Assembly: GCA_020523885.1 (NCBI GenBank)
Contig: JAJAPY010000011.1
Coordinates: forward strand, 1-64,000
Origin: Candidatus Liberimonas magnetica
GTDB lineage: Bacteria > Elusimicrobiota > Endomicrobiia > Endomicrobiales > JAFGIL01
Reading direction: 5' to 3'
DNA: 64,000 nucleotides
The notes beneath the pieces were generated by a model that did not search any database, was not told the DNA's origin, and worked only from the letters and a program-made list of their open reading frames with translations. The position numbers and the translations under genes were made by a program. Below are positions 9,010 to 17,676 of the stretch, in pieces (position 1 is the first letter of the stretch; every line of letters starts with the position of its first letter).

Positions 9010-9408
9010 ATGGACATTAAAAAAATATTTACTGATATTGTAGACGTTTTTGACGACGAAAAAGATGACCCGGATGAACCGAAGTATGACCCTGTTCATG
9101 TCGGAGCGATGATAATCCTTGTTATTTTTGCGATCGCGGTCCTTTTCTGGCTTTTGTGGGCGCTTCTTGTATTCGGTGGAGGCCTGCAGGCTAAAATAAT
9201 CCCTTTTCTTAAGATATTGTTCACATCAAATACAGCCGGTGATTTCGGTTACGTGGGTTACCCGTATGAGATGGGTGTTTTTGAGGGCTGGCCTACGAAT
9301 GTCGTAGCTTTTATTTTTGCTGTTTTACTTCTGGCCGCTGTGTGGCACGTGTTCAATAATACAGGAAATATCAGCGGAAAAAAAGAGGAAAACAAAAATG
9401 AAAATTAA
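9010..9408 (+). CDS. Small two-segment membrane protein, unknown function
   Basis: A 132-residue protein not matched to a named family. It has an acidic N terminus (DVFDDEKDDPDEPKYD), a membrane segment at about residues 35-60, a loop rich in Gly/Tyr/Pro, a second segment at about 97-115 and a charged tail. Its last 11 bases overlap the dapL start, so the two are translationally coupled. A GGAG site lies 10 bases upstream. Possibly a conserved partner of the dapL locus; no function can be assigned. Confidence 0.75.
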   Translation: MDIKKIFTDIVDVFDDEKDDPDEPKYDPVHVGAMIILVIFAIAVLFWLLWALLVFGGGLQAKIIPFLKILFTSNTAGDFGYVGYPYEMGVFEGWPTNVVAFIFAVLLLAAVWHVFNNTGNISGKKEENKNEN

Positions 9409-10561
9409 TTACAGCGATAAACTTAAAAAACTTCCTCCGTATTTGTTCATTGAGATCGACAGGAAAAAACAAATTGCCAAAGAAAAAGGAGTAGATATAA
9501 TCTCTCTTGGGGTAGGCGACCCTGATAAACCTACGCCAAAACATATAATAAAAGCCGGACAGGAAGCGCTTGCAAGGCCGTCCAATCACCAGTATCCTTT
9601 CGGTTCAGGGCTTAAAATATACAGGGAAGCTGTCGCAGGGTGGTACATGAGGCGTTTTGGCGTAGAACTTAACCCTGACACCGAGGTATCGGCTCTTTTG
9701 GGGTCAAAAGAAGGCATAGGCCATTTTCACCTGGCTTTTATAAACCCGGGCGATATAGTATTGATACCCGAACCGGGTTATCCGGTTTATAATACAGGCA
9801 CGATATTTACAGACGGTAAACCGTATTTTATGCCTTTATTGGAAAAAAATGGTTTTTTGCCTATCCTTGAAGATATCCCAGAAAATATATGCAAAAAAGC
9901 AAAGGTGATTTTCATTAATTATCCGAACAACCCTACCGCAGCGGTTGCAGGCAGGGGTTTTTATGAAAACGTCGTAAGGTTCGCAAAGAAATACAACATA
10001 ATAGTTGCCCACGATGCGGCTTATTCGGAAATATATTATGAAGAAAAACCCATGAGTTTCCTTGAAGTGCAGGGCGCAAAGGAAGTCGGTGTGGAGTTCC
10101 ACTCGCTTTCGAAAACTTATAATATGACCGGCTGGAGAGCAGGCTGGATATGCGGGAATGCCGATATAATTAAAGGGCTTGCTACGGTAAAAGATAATTA
10201 TGATTCCGGGGTTTTTGGAGCTGTACAGGAAGCGGCCGTAGCAGCGTTGAACGGGCCGCAGGACTGCGTTGATGATATGCGGAAAATATATAAAACAAGA
10301 AGGGATGCTTTAGTCGACGGCCTCGTCAAGCTTGGCTGGAAAGTCACTAAGCCTAGAGCAAGTTTTTATGTCTGGGCCAGGACGCCCGCCGGGTTCACGT
10401 CCGCAGAAACCGTAGCAAAACTTCTTGACGAGGCAGGTATAGTTTGCACCCCTGGAAACGGCCTGGGGCCGAGCGGCGAAGGCTATGTCCGTTTTGCCCT
10501 GACAGTTGAGGTGCCGCGTATAGAAGAAGCATTGAAGAGAATAAGTAAAATAAAGTGGTAA
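9398..10561 (+). CDS. dapL: LL-diaminopimelate aminotransferase
   Basis: A 387-residue class I/II PLP aminotransferase that turns tetrahydrodipicolinate directly into LL-diaminopimelate, bypassing the succinyl/acetyl steps. PLP residues are visible: K239 in SLSKTYNMTGWRAG, D206 in VAHDAAYSE, and the NYPNNPTAA motif. VGDPDKPTP near residue 40 is typical. The DAP context (lysA, dapF, dapA, dapB; no dapC/D/E) decides DapL over other aminotransferases. The start at 9398 has AGAGGAAA upstream and overlaps the preceding gene; a longer frame from 9317 is rejected. Confidence 0.92.
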   Translation: MKINYSDKLKKLPPYLFIEIDRKKQIAKEKGVDIISLGVGDPDKPTPKHIIKAGQEALARPSNHQYPFGSGLKIYREAVAGWYMRRFGVELNPDTEVSALLGSKEGIGHFHLAFINPGDIVLIPEPGYPVYNTGTIFTDGKPYFMPLLEKNGFLPILEDIPENICKKAKVIFINYPNNPTAAVAGRGFYENVVRFAKKYNIIVAHDAAYSEIYYEEKPMSFLEVQGAKEVGVEFHSLSKTYNMTGWRAGWICGNADIIKGLATVKDNYDSGVFGAVQEAAVAALNGPQDCVDDMRKIYKTRRDALVDGLVKLGWKVTKPRASFYVWARTPAGFTSAETVAKLLDEAGIVCTPGNGLGPSGEGYVRFALTVEVPRIEEALKRISKIKW

Positions 10562-10564
10562 AAT

Positions 10565-10691
10565 AGACCACAGACTACAGACCGCAGACTTCCGGCTACA
10601 GATTAGAAAATAGAAAATTTTTAGTTTTTGTTTTTCAGTCTGTAGTCTCAAGTCTGTAGTCTGATGTCTAAACATCTGTGGTCTTGAGTCT
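10565..10691 (+). repeat. Heptad hairpin, GTCTGNA family (dapL/folK spacer)
   Basis: Left arm 10565-10604 (CAGACTA/CAGACCG words); right arm 10636-10691 has two blocks of GTCTGTA-type words separated by a few bases. The right arm touches the folK start, leaving no conventional ribosome site. Confidence 0.82.
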
Positions 10692-10692
10692 T

Positions 10693-11184
10693 ATGTATAC
10701 AGCATATATCGGGCTTGGTTCGAATATCGGTAACAGATATAGGAATATAAAGAAAGCCTGCGAATCTATTTCAGTTAACCCTTCCTGTAAAATAGAGAAA
10801 ATATCTTCGTTTTACGAGACGTTTCCAGTCGGGCCTTCCCAGAGAGATTATATAAATGCCGTTATAAAGATAAAAACGAAGTTGTCTCCGGTTTTATTGT
10901 TAGAACAATTGAAAATAATCGAAAGGTCGTTGGGGAGAAAAAAACAAAAGAAGAAATGGTTGCCGAGGGTTATTGACCTTGACCTGCTTTTTTACGGCAA
11001 TAGACTTATTGTAAAGAAAGGCCTTTGTGTCCCTCATCCCGAGATCCCAAAGAGAAGGTTTGTACTTGAACCTTTAGTTGAAATAGCTCCGAAATTGATA
11101 CATCCAGTATCCAAAATGAGCATAAGGTCTATCCTCGGCAAATTATTGACACAAAAGAGCCAAAAGGTTAAGGTTATTAAATAA
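10693..11184 (+). CDS. folK: 2-amino-4-hydroxy-6-hydroxymethyldihydropteridine pyrophosphokinase
   Basis: A 163-residue HPPK enzyme that transfers pyrophosphate from ATP to the pterin in folate synthesis. GLGSNIGNR near the N terminus, PVGPSQRDYINAV, the active-site PRVIDLDLLFYG and PHPEIPKRRFVLEPL are all present. I start it at ATG 10693; a GTG at 10678 would translate repeat words. It bridges the DAP and pantothenate genes in the same run. Confidence 0.93.
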   Translation: MYTAYIGLGSNIGNRYRNIKKACESISVNPSCKIEKISSFYETFPVGPSQRDYINAVIKIKTKLSPVLLLEQLKIIERSLGRKKQKKKWLPRVIDLDLLFYGNRLIVKKGLCVPHPEIPKRRFVLEPLVEIAPKLIHPVSKMSIRSILGKLLTQKSQKVKVIK

Positions 11185-11243
11185 TCAGGAATGGCAAACA
11201 AAAAAAATCCCAATTGTTTGCTGGGGGGAAGATTGTGGAAAAA

Positions 11244-12101
11244 ATGACAATCAGTAAAATAAAGGAAATGAAAAAAGCGGGCAAAAAGATAGCTATGCTT
11301 ACGGCCTATGACTATGAGACCGCTAAAACATTGAACGAAGCTGGGATAGATATTATACTCATCGGAGATTCTCTTGGCATGGTCAAACTGGGGCAGGAAA
11401 ACACGCTCGATGTTACTGTGCATGATATAATTTATCACTGCAAAGCCGTTAAAAGAGGGAATTCAGGGGCTCTTTTAGTGGCAGATATGCCGTTTATACC
11501 GCAGCACAAAAAAAATATAGAGGTCTTAAAAGATGCTAAATGCATGATCGAACACGGCGGCGCAGATGCAGTAAAAATTGAGGTGGGTATAACGAGCCAG
11601 TGTTGTTACGGGAAAGACACAAAAGCCGTCACCTCAATGGCCCCGAAAACCACTGATTCGGTCCTTAAGATAATAGAATTGTTGTTAAAAAACAATATCC
11701 CGGTAATGGGGCATATAGGATTAACGCCTCAGTATCTTGAACAGCTGGGAGGCTATAAGGTGCAGGGCAGGGATGATAAAACAGCTTCCGAGCTCCTGGC
11801 TACAGCCAGACTGCTTGAAGCTACGGGTGTTTTCTCTCTTGTTATTGAATGTATCCCTCCTTCGCTTGCAAAGCAAATAACCGGAAGTTTATCAATCCCT
11901 ACGATAGGCATAGGTGCGGGTGTTGAGTGTGACGGCCAGGTCTTAGTGATAGACGATATACTCGGTCTCTGTTCAAGGATAAAGCCGAAATTTGTAAAAC
12001 AATACATTAACTTAAAACCGCAGATTCTTGATGCGGTAAAACAATATGTCAAAGAAGTTAAAGAACGCAAATTTCCCGGCGAGGAAAACACCTATAATTA
12101 G
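11244..12101 (+). CDS. panB: 3-methyl-2-oxobutanoate hydroxymethyltransferase
   Basis: A protein of about 286 residues making ketopantoate from ketoisovalerate and methylene-tetrahydrofolate, the first pantothenate step. Motifs are MLTAYDYETAK, the metal-binding IGDSLGMV, GHIGLTPQ and the conserved IGIGAG. Length matches PanB. The start is ambiguous: GTG at 11235 is four bases after GGGGGGAA, while ATG at 11244 follows GTGGAAAAA; either gives a normal protein. panC follows after one intervening glycosidase gene. Confidence 0.95.
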   Translation: MTISKIKEMKKAGKKIAMLTAYDYETAKTLNEAGIDIILIGDSLGMVKLGQENTLDVTVHDIIYHCKAVKRGNSGALLVADMPFIPQHKKNIEVLKDAKCMIEHGGADAVKIEVGITSQCCYGKDTKAVTSMAPKTTDSVLKIIELLLKNNIPVMGHIGLTPQYLEQLGGYKVQGRDDKTASELLATARLLEATGVFSLVIECIPPSLAKQITGSLSIPTIGIGAGVECDGQVLVIDDILGLCSRIKPKFVKQYINLKPQILDAVKQYVKEVKERKFPGEENTYN

Positions 12102-12110
12102 GAGCGCATA

Positions 12111-13259
12111 ATGAGGATAAAAGGCGTTAATATTGGCGGCTGGCTTCTGATGGAAGGCTATATCCTTGGCGGGAGGAACATCCCGGAAAGCCGGTTTAAA
12201 AGAGATTTTATAAAAGTTAACGGAGAAAATGAGCTTTTTAAATTTGAAAAAACGTTCCGGGACAATTATATAAATGAAATAGATTTTGAGAATATAAGCC
12301 GTATGGGCGCTAATACGGTCCGGGTACCGTTCAACTCGAGGCTGGTTGAAAAAGGACCTTACCTATATTCAAAAGAAGGGACTGAGTATATTAAAAAAGC
12401 GCTTGACTGGGCAGAGAAATGCGGCCTAAAGATAATACTTGATTTGCATGCAGCGATAGGCGCCCAGAACCATGACTGGCACGGAGACAGCGACGGCAGG
12501 GCGCTTTTGTGGGATGTAAAGTCCTACAGGGAAAGGACCTGCGTGCTCTGGGAGTTTATAGCCGGTTCTTTTAAGAACCATCCCGCACTTCTTGGCTACG
12601 ATGTTTTAAATGAACCTGTCGTTGATAAGTCAAAGATAGGGGCATTAAAAAACTTTTACAGGGACGTCATAAAACGCATAAGAAGCGTTGATAGCAAACA
12701 CACGATATTTCTTGAAGGCAATATCTGGGCACAGCAGATAGATTTTTTAAATGATTTGATTGATGATAATATTTCTATAAGTATACATACCTATTGCCCG
12801 TTAACTTATACTTTTAATTTTTCGCCTTTTTTAAAATTCCCGGGGAAAATAGAAGGATGTACGTGGGACTCTAAAACGATAAAAAAATACCTAAAGCCTT
12901 ATTACGATTATTCAAAAAAGAACAAAGTAGAGATCTATGTGGGAGAGTTCGGGATCAACTGGCGCAGCGGTTATTACGGCGAACTTGACTGGCTAAATAG
13001 CATATTAAAGGCTTTTGATGAATACGGTTTTGGCTATACTTACTGGACATACAAAGCCATGGCAAACAGCGTTTTTCCAGACGGTTTGTTTCAGCACATT
13101 TCGGATAATAAATATGTAAACAGGATGGGACCGGTCTTTGGCTGGGAAAACTATCCTAAATTCTGGAAAACTGAAAAAAAACAGCTTGCTGATTTCTGGC
13201 GAACCAAAAATTTCACGCCAAATGCAGGGATAATAAAGGCATTAAGCAAACATTTCTAA
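12111..13259 (+). CDS. Glycoside hydrolase family 5-like protein
   Basis: A 382-residue protein resembling GH5 exo-beta-1,3-glucanases and cellulases: RIKGVNIGGWLLMEGY at the N terminus, the acid/base glutamate in YDVLNEPV and the nucleophile glutamate in YVGEFGINW. No signal peptide is visible, so it would act in the cytoplasm, perhaps on storage glucans or oligosaccharides. It sits between panB and panC with a 9-base gap upstream and GGAG before the start. That context does not explain its role, and it looks like a cargo insertion into the pantothenate pair. Confidence 0.85.
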   Translation: MRIKGVNIGGWLLMEGYILGGRNIPESRFKRDFIKVNGENELFKFEKTFRDNYINEIDFENISRMGANTVRVPFNSRLVEKGPYLYSKEGTEYIKKALDWAEKCGLKIILDLHAAIGAQNHDWHGDSDGRALLWDVKSYRERTCVLWEFIAGSFKNHPALLGYDVLNEPVVDKSKIGALKNFYRDVIKRIRSVDSKHTIFLEGNIWAQQIDFLNDLIDDNISISIHTYCPLTYTFNFSPFLKFPGKIEGCTWDSKTIKKYLKPYYDYSKKNKVEIYVGEFGINWRSGYYGELDWLNSILKAFDEYGFGYTYWTYKAMANSVFPDGLFQHISDNKYVNRMGPVFGWENYPKFWKTEKKQLADFWRTKNFTPNAGIIKALSKHF

Positions 13260-13262
13260 TAA

Positions 13263-13293
13263 CCACGTTCCACCGCGTAGGTGGAATGCGGTT
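13263..13293 (+). repeat. Short palindromic repeat, copy 2 of 3
   Basis: TTCCACC(GCGTA)GGTGGAA with outer pairing CCAC/GCGG, between the glycosidase and panC. It matches copy 1 (36-59, reverse) and copy 3 (16824-16853, same direction). Confidence 0.7.
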
Positions 13294-13306
13294 GAAAAGA
13301 TGATTT

Positions 13307-14161
13307 ATGAAGATAATAAAAAGTGCAGGGGAGATGCAGAAAATAGCTTTAAGAGTTAGGCAGAAAGGCAAGTCTGTGGGCCTGGTGCCTACTATGGGCG
13401 CTTTGCATGAGGGGCATGCATCCCTTGTAAAAAAGGCCAGGAAAGAAAATGAGATAGTCGTTGTATCGATATTCGTAAACCCGATACAGTTCGGGCCTAA
13501 CGAGGATTACCTGCGTTATCCAAGGCCGTTTAGTAAAGATAAAAAGATATGTAAAAGCTTAAAGGTTGATTATATATTTGCGCCGGAAGTAAAGGACATG
13601 TACCCGGGCGGACAGCTTGCTCATATTTCCGTAAGTAGGGTATCTGAAGTGTTGTGCGGGCCTTTAAGGCCCGGTCATTTTAAAGGAGTAGCCACTGTAG
13701 TTGCCAAGCTGTTTAATATTATACTGCCGGTAAAGGCATATTTCGGCGCCAAAGATTACCAGCAGTTAAAAATAATCGAGAAAATGGCATGTGACCTTAA
13801 TTTCCCGGTCAAGATAATAGCTTGCCCTATTCTAAGAGAGAAAGACGGCCTTGCGATGTCGAGCAGGAACCAGTATTTAACAAAAACAGAAAGAGAAAAT
13901 AGTTTAAATATCCATAGATCATTAAAGTTAGGGGAAAAATTGATAAAGTCCAAGAAAATAAGAAATTCAAAAGATGTTTTAAATAAAATAATACCGGAAA
14001 TAAAAAAGATACCGGGTTCTAAAATAGACTATATAAGGATAGTTCATCCAGAGACGCTCGAGTATATTTCAAAAATAAAACTCCCTATTGTTATAGCGGC
14101 TGCCGTATGGATAGGGAAAACAAGGTTAATAGACAACATAAAAGTCAGTAATAAGCTCTAA
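13307..14161 (+). CDS. panC: Pantoate-beta-alanine ligase (pantothenate synthetase)
   Basis: A 284-residue ATP-dependent ligase joining pantoate and beta-alanine. The nucleotide-binding VPTMGALHEGH, IFVNPIQFGPNEDY, LCGPLRPGHFKGVATVV, YFGAKDYQQ and the KMSKS-like LAMSSRN are all present. Length is normal. The ribosome site is weak (GAAAAGATG). The last codons run into a run of TAAGNTN words that continue past the stop. Confidence 0.96.
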   Translation: MKIIKSAGEMQKIALRVRQKGKSVGLVPTMGALHEGHASLVKKARKENEIVVVSIFVNPIQFGPNEDYLRYPRPFSKDKKICKSLKVDYIFAPEVKDMYPGGQLAHISVSRVSEVLCGPLRPGHFKGVATVVAKLFNIILPVKAYFGAKDYQQLKIIEKMACDLNFPVKIIACPILREKDGLAMSSRNQYLTKTERENSLNIHRSLKLGEKLIKSKKIRNSKDVLNKIIPEIKKIPGSKIDYIRIVHPETLEYISKIKLPIVIAAAVWIGKTRLIDNIKVSNKL

Positions 14162-14176
14162 GTTGTAAGCTATAAG
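14150..14176 (+). repeat. Single-arm heptad array (TAAGNTN) overlapping the panC stop
   Basis: TAAGCTC, TAAGTTG, TAAGCTA, TAAG in tandem at exact 7-base steps. The array includes the panC stop codon. No complementary arm is found before the next gene, so this looks like a half element. Confidence 0.6.
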
Positions 14177-14204
14177 AAAAACTCGGGAAACAACGGAGGG
14201 GAAA

Positions 14205-15137
14205 GTGAAAATAAACATTGGTTTTATGTCGTTATTGCTTGGCGCAGCGATGTTAGCAGGATGTGCTGAGCACAAAAAAATTATTCCCGTAAATCAAAAT
14301 ATTCTGAGCCAAGGTATGCAGGAAGAAAAAAGCGTTGTAGATTCCATAACCGAGGTTTTAGCGCAGAACATGAACAAACTGCCCAATAAAAGGCTGGCTG
14401 TATCGGATTTTACTGATATTTTAGGCAATGACACAGAAGAAGGAAAACTCCTCAGCGAGCAGATAATCACCAAGTTATCACAAAATCCGAACATAATAGT
14501 CGTTGAAAGAAAACAGCTCCAGAAAGTCCTGGAAGAGCAAAAGCTTGCGCTTTCCGGCGCTACTGAAACCGATACCCAGAATGTCGGCAAACTTTTGAAC
14601 GTTGACGCAATTGTTTCAGGCACTATAGCCCATCTTGATGACTACGAGGAAATAAACGCAAGGATGATAGATGTAAAAACAGGGCAGATCTACTGTGCTG
14701 TAAACCCAAAACAAAAAGTAACGCAGAGGAAACAGGAATTTGAAAAGCTTGACCCTGAAATACGCAGCAAACTGGATAATGAGTTCGATAAACGGGCAAA
14801 GGAAAGTAATCCTCTTGTAATAAAACAAAGAAAGGAAATGCTTGCCCTAAGAGAAAATGACCCGTCGACCTTTAGGGACACGATAAGAGTGATCAGGGAA
14901 GTGCAAGCGCTAAAAAATGACAGGCCGCGGTTGTTTGTAATGCTTACTGAACCGGAAAATTCTCAAAGGCTTACTTTTTTAGCTAAAAGAAACCCTGGTA
15001 TTTACCGGCGAATTATGGGCCTTCGGGAAAAACTGGAAACGGTTTACAAAAACACTCCTTCATATAAAGATATTATCTTGCTTGAACGAAAGAATATGAT
15101 AGATAGCGCTCCTGTTGAGCTGAACGAACCGGAATAG
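14205..15137 (+). CDS. Lipoprotein with CsgG/LpoB-like domain
   Basis: A 310-residue protein beginning with GTG (strong GGAGGGG six bases upstream). It has a signal peptide with lipobox MLAGC, so it is lipid-anchored. Residues about 65-160 resemble the CsgG/FlgO/LpoB group: KRLAVSDFTDI, VVERKQLQKVLEEQ, VDAIVSGTI and ARMIDVKTGQIY. The C-terminal half is charged and helical with no recognised domain. Relatives assist peptidoglycan synthases or form secretion channels; the missing transmembrane part favours an accessory envelope role. Confidence 0.75.
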   Translation: MKINIGFMSLLLGAAMLAGCAEHKKIIPVNQNILSQGMQEEKSVVDSITEVLAQNMNKLPNKRLAVSDFTDILGNDTEEGKLLSEQIITKLSQNPNIIVVERKQLQKVLEEQKLALSGATETDTQNVGKLLNVDAIVSGTIAHLDDYEEINARMIDVKTGQIYCAVNPKQKVTQRKQEFEKLDPEIRSKLDNEFDKRAKESNPLVIKQRKEMLALRENDPSTFRDTIRVIREVQALKNDRPRLFVMLTEPENSQRLTFLAKRNPGIYRRIMGLREKLETVYKNTPSYKDIILLERKNMIDSAPVELNEPE

Positions 15138-15145
15138 CAAAAATA

Positions 15146-15219
15146 AGTTCGGAGTTATGAGTTCGGAGTGTGGAGTAAAAACTAAAAACAATAATCTTAA
15201 GGTTCAAACTCCGAACTGG
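15146..15219 (+). repeat. Heptad hairpin, GTTCGGA family (before nadB)
   Basis: The left arm has four words at 7-base steps (GTTCGGA, GTTATGA, GTTCGGA, GTGTGGA; 15147-15174). The right arm is short (AAACTCCGAACTGG, to 15219), so the pairing is asymmetric. It ends nine bases before the nadB start. Confidence 0.75.
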
Positions 15220-15227
15220 TATATTTT

Positions 15228-16823
15228 ATGATAAAATCTGACTATTTGATCATCGGAAGCGGTATAGCAGGGCTTTCGCTTGCAATAAAAGCAAGCAGGG
15301 TGGGTACCGTAACTATCGTCACAAAACGAAATATAAATGATTGTTCTACCAACTACGCTCAGGGTGGGATAGCCGCTGTTTGGAAAAAAGAAGACAGCTT
15401 TGAAAAACATATAAACGATACTTTAGTAGCAGGTGCAGGGCTTTGCAATAAAAGTGTTGTTGAAATGGTTGTTACCCAGGCGACTGAGCGGATAAAAGAA
15501 TTGATACGCTGGGGGGTCGATTTTACCATAAGCAAGGAAAAATCCGGCTACGACTATGAGCTCGGTCTTGAAGGCGGGCATTCAAAAAGAAGGATATTTC
15601 ATGCCGGGGATTTTACCGGAGAAGAAATAGAAAAGGTTCTCGTTGAAAACGTAAAGGACAACCCGAATATAAAAGTTTTCGAAGACCATATAGCGATAGA
15701 TATGATAACGACAGGCAAACTTTTAAAAAAGTTTCAGGGGAAAAATGAAAAATGCTGGGGAGCCTATGTCTTAGACAAAAAGAACAACCGTGTAAGGACA
15801 TTCCTTGCAAAAGCTGTCGTCCTTGCAACGGGCGGAGCAGGTAAAGTTTATATGTATACGTCTAACCCTGACGTCGCAACGGGTGACGGCATAGCGATGG
15901 GTTATCGCTGCGGCGCTGTTGTGAGCGATATGGAGTTCGTTCAGTTTCATCCGACTTGCTTGTTCCATCCAAAGGCAAAATCCTTTTTGATATCAGAGGC
16001 TGTGCGAGGCGAGGGAGCGGTGCTTAAGCTTAAGAACGGCGAAGCTTTCATGCATAAGTACCACAGGTTAAAAGAGCTTGCGCCGAGGGATATCGTTGCA
16101 AGGGCCATAGACTCAGAACTTAAAAAAAGGGGGGATGACTGCGTTTACCTCGATATAACTCACAGGCCAAAAAGTTTTTTAAAACATCGTTTCCCGAATA
16201 TATACGCCAAATGCCTTGAGTTCGGCATAGACATGGCAAAAGACCCGGTACCTGTAGTGCCGGCAGCCCATTATCTCTGCGGCGGGATATTGACGGATAA
16301 GTCCGGCCAGACATCCATAAATAATCTTTTTGCGATAGGCGAGACAGCCTGCACAGGGCTTCACGGAGCGAATAGGCTTGCTTCAAACTCTCTTCTTGAG
16401 GCTCTTGTTTTCAGCCATAATGTATTTGAGAAGACAAAAGACATAATAAAAAACAGCTCGGAATTTATCGAAGTGCCTTTCTGGGATGTAGGAAAAGCAA
16501 AAGACAGCGACGAATCAGTAGTGGTAACACAGAACTGGGAAGAGATAAGGCTTTTTATGTGGAACTATGTAGGGATACTGCGCAGTAACAAGAGGCTCAG
16601 CCGCGCAAGGACAAGGATAGAGATGTTCCAGAAAGAAATAAGCGAATATTACTGGAACTTCATAGTTACAAGCGACCTGATAGAGCTCAGGAACATAGCC
16701 ACTGTGAGCGAGCTAATAATAAAATGCGCCCAGAAACGCAAAGAGTCCCGGGGACTGCACTACAACATAGATTATCCGCATAAAAACAAACACCCCAAAA
16801 ACACGCTATTGCACAGGTTTTAA
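15228..16823 (+). CDS. nadB: L-aspartate oxidase
   Basis: A 531-residue FAD flavoprotein oxidising aspartate to iminoaspartate for NAD synthesis. It shows the dinucleotide fold GSGIAGLSLAIKAS, the FAD loop STNYAQGGIAAVW, the succinate-dehydrogenase-like EGGHSKRRI and QFHPTCLF, the active-site AVRGEGAVL, and PAAHYLCGGI. The C-terminal ERLS-like helical domain is complete. No nadA or nadC is in the window. The ribosome site is poor because the repeat occupies the spacer. Confidence 0.95.
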   Translation: MIKSDYLIIGSGIAGLSLAIKASRVGTVTIVTKRNINDCSTNYAQGGIAAVWKKEDSFEKHINDTLVAGAGLCNKSVVEMVVTQATERIKELIRWGVDFTISKEKSGYDYELGLEGGHSKRRIFHAGDFTGEEIEKVLVENVKDNPNIKVFEDHIAIDMITTGKLLKKFQGKNEKCWGAYVLDKKNNRVRTFLAKAVVLATGGAGKVYMYTSNPDVATGDGIAMGYRCGAVVSDMEFVQFHPTCLFHPKAKSFLISEAVRGEGAVLKLKNGEAFMHKYHRLKELAPRDIVARAIDSELKKRGDDCVYLDITHRPKSFLKHRFPNIYAKCLEFGIDMAKDPVPVVPAAHYLCGGILTDKSGQTSINNLFAIGETACTGLHGANRLASNSLLEALVFSHNVFEKTKDIIKNSSEFIEVPFWDVGKAKDSDESVVVTQNWEEIRLFMWNYVGILRSNKRLSRARTRIEMFQKEISEYYWNFIVTSDLIELRNIATVSELIIKCAQKRKESRGLHYNIDYPHKNKHPKNTLLHRF

Positions 16824-16853
16824 CCCGTTCCAAAGCGTAGGTGGGACATGGTT
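16824..16853 (+). repeat. Short palindromic repeat, copy 3 of 3
   Basis: CCCGTTCCAAAGCGTAGGTGGGAC, beginning right after the nadB stop. It shares the core with 13263-13293 but two stem bases differ, so the hairpin is weaker. Confidence 0.6.
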
Positions 16854-16874
16854 GTTAATTATAGGGGAGGGATT

Positions 16875-17249
16875 ATGTTAAAAGCAAAGGACATTATGAC
16901 AAAAAATGTGATAACGATATCTCCGGATGCGACTTTGGCAGATGTGGCAGAATTATTAGACGCAAAAAAGATAACCGGAGTGCCGGTGGTTGACGGTGAA
17001 GGTAAGGTTATTGGAGTGATCACAGAAAAAGACATACTAAATTTTGCCTTTCAATTTGTTACCAACCTGCACGCCACTAGAGTCAAAGAAGCAATGACAG
17101 TAAAAGTTGTTAGTTTTACTTCGGATACCGATATAGATAAGATATCAGAATGTTTTACTAAGAGTTTGTTCAGGCGTGTTCCAATCATCGATGACGGCAA
17201 ACTTGTAGGTATCCTTAGCCGCAGGGATATAATCCGTTCATTATTATAG
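16875..17249 (+). CDS. Two-CBS-domain protein
   Basis: A 124-residue protein made of two CBS modules and nothing else: AKDIMTKNVITISPDATL...ADVAELL at about 3-27, and the second starting near VKEAMTVKVVSF, each ending in the IGVITEKDIL / VGILSRRDII pattern. Stand-alone CBS pairs bind adenosyl nucleotides and act as energy sensors for partner proteins, which are not identifiable here. The start at 16875 is set by GGGGAGGG seven bases upstream. Probably the last gene of the lysA run. Confidence 0.9.
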   Translation: MLKAKDIMTKNVITISPDATLADVAELLDAKKITGVPVVDGEGKVIGVITEKDILNFAFQFVTNLHATRVKEAMTVKVVSFTSDTDIDKISECFTKSLFRRVPIIDDGKLVGILSRRDIIRSLL

Positions 17250-17436
17250 TATATCTGCAACTTGCAGTACGAAATGCAAAGCAGAAGCCGAAAAAAGATG
17301 CAAAATGGAAAATAAGCAATATCGTATTATCAAACAACATTGTATGTCCCCTATTTTCCCAAATAAACGACATAACTGAAATCAGTAAAGCAAGTAGTGT
17401 GTAATTAGCAATTTTGTGTAAGAGGTGTAATAATGA

Positions 17437-17556
17437 ATGTTGTCCGGGCTCCAAGATTATAGGTTATACATAGATGAATCTGGGGACCATACAAATCAGA
17501 ATATAGAAAAAACGGATAAACGATTTTTAGGACTTACAGGAATTCGTAAGGTTTAG
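17437..17556 (+). pseudogene. Truncated DUF3800 protein (N-terminal fragment)
   Basis: A 39-codon frame, ATG at 17437 to TAG at 17554-17556, encodes YRLYIDESGDHTN followed by KRFLGLTGI. The IDESGDH motif and position are those of the N terminus of DUF3800 proteins, RNase H-like-fold proteins common in mobile and defence regions and normally about 200-300 residues long. The rest is missing; downstream DNA to 17611 shows no continuation in any frame that I can see. A GAGGTG lies upstream. The remainder of 17250-17436 shows nothing recognisable. Confidence 0.7.
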
Positions 17557-17611
17557 TATTAAGTGTTGATAATTTAATTTCCATAGATTATTCCTTTTGA
17601 GCATAAAAAAT

Positions 17612-17657
17612 CAGCCGCCGGCGCGTAGCGACGGTCGGCTGTATTGTGTTGTTAGAA
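17612..17657 (-). repeat. attC-like recombination hairpin, site A (degenerate)
   Basis: On the minus strand: TTCTAAC, nine bases, then CAGCCG-A-CCG / CGG-CGGCTG with one unpaired A. This is the bulged stem and RYYYAAC-like box of integron attC sites. No GTTRRRY box is seen at the other end. It lies 20 bases after the BrnA stop, where a cassette's attC would be, and shares its stem with the site at 19176-19233. Confidence 0.5.
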
Positions 17658-17676
17658 TATTAATTTATTAATGATT

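Noticed and set aside
10678-10692. GTG start for folK
   Set aside because: It would add five residues from the repeat arm; the conserved HPPK N terminus begins at ATG 10693.
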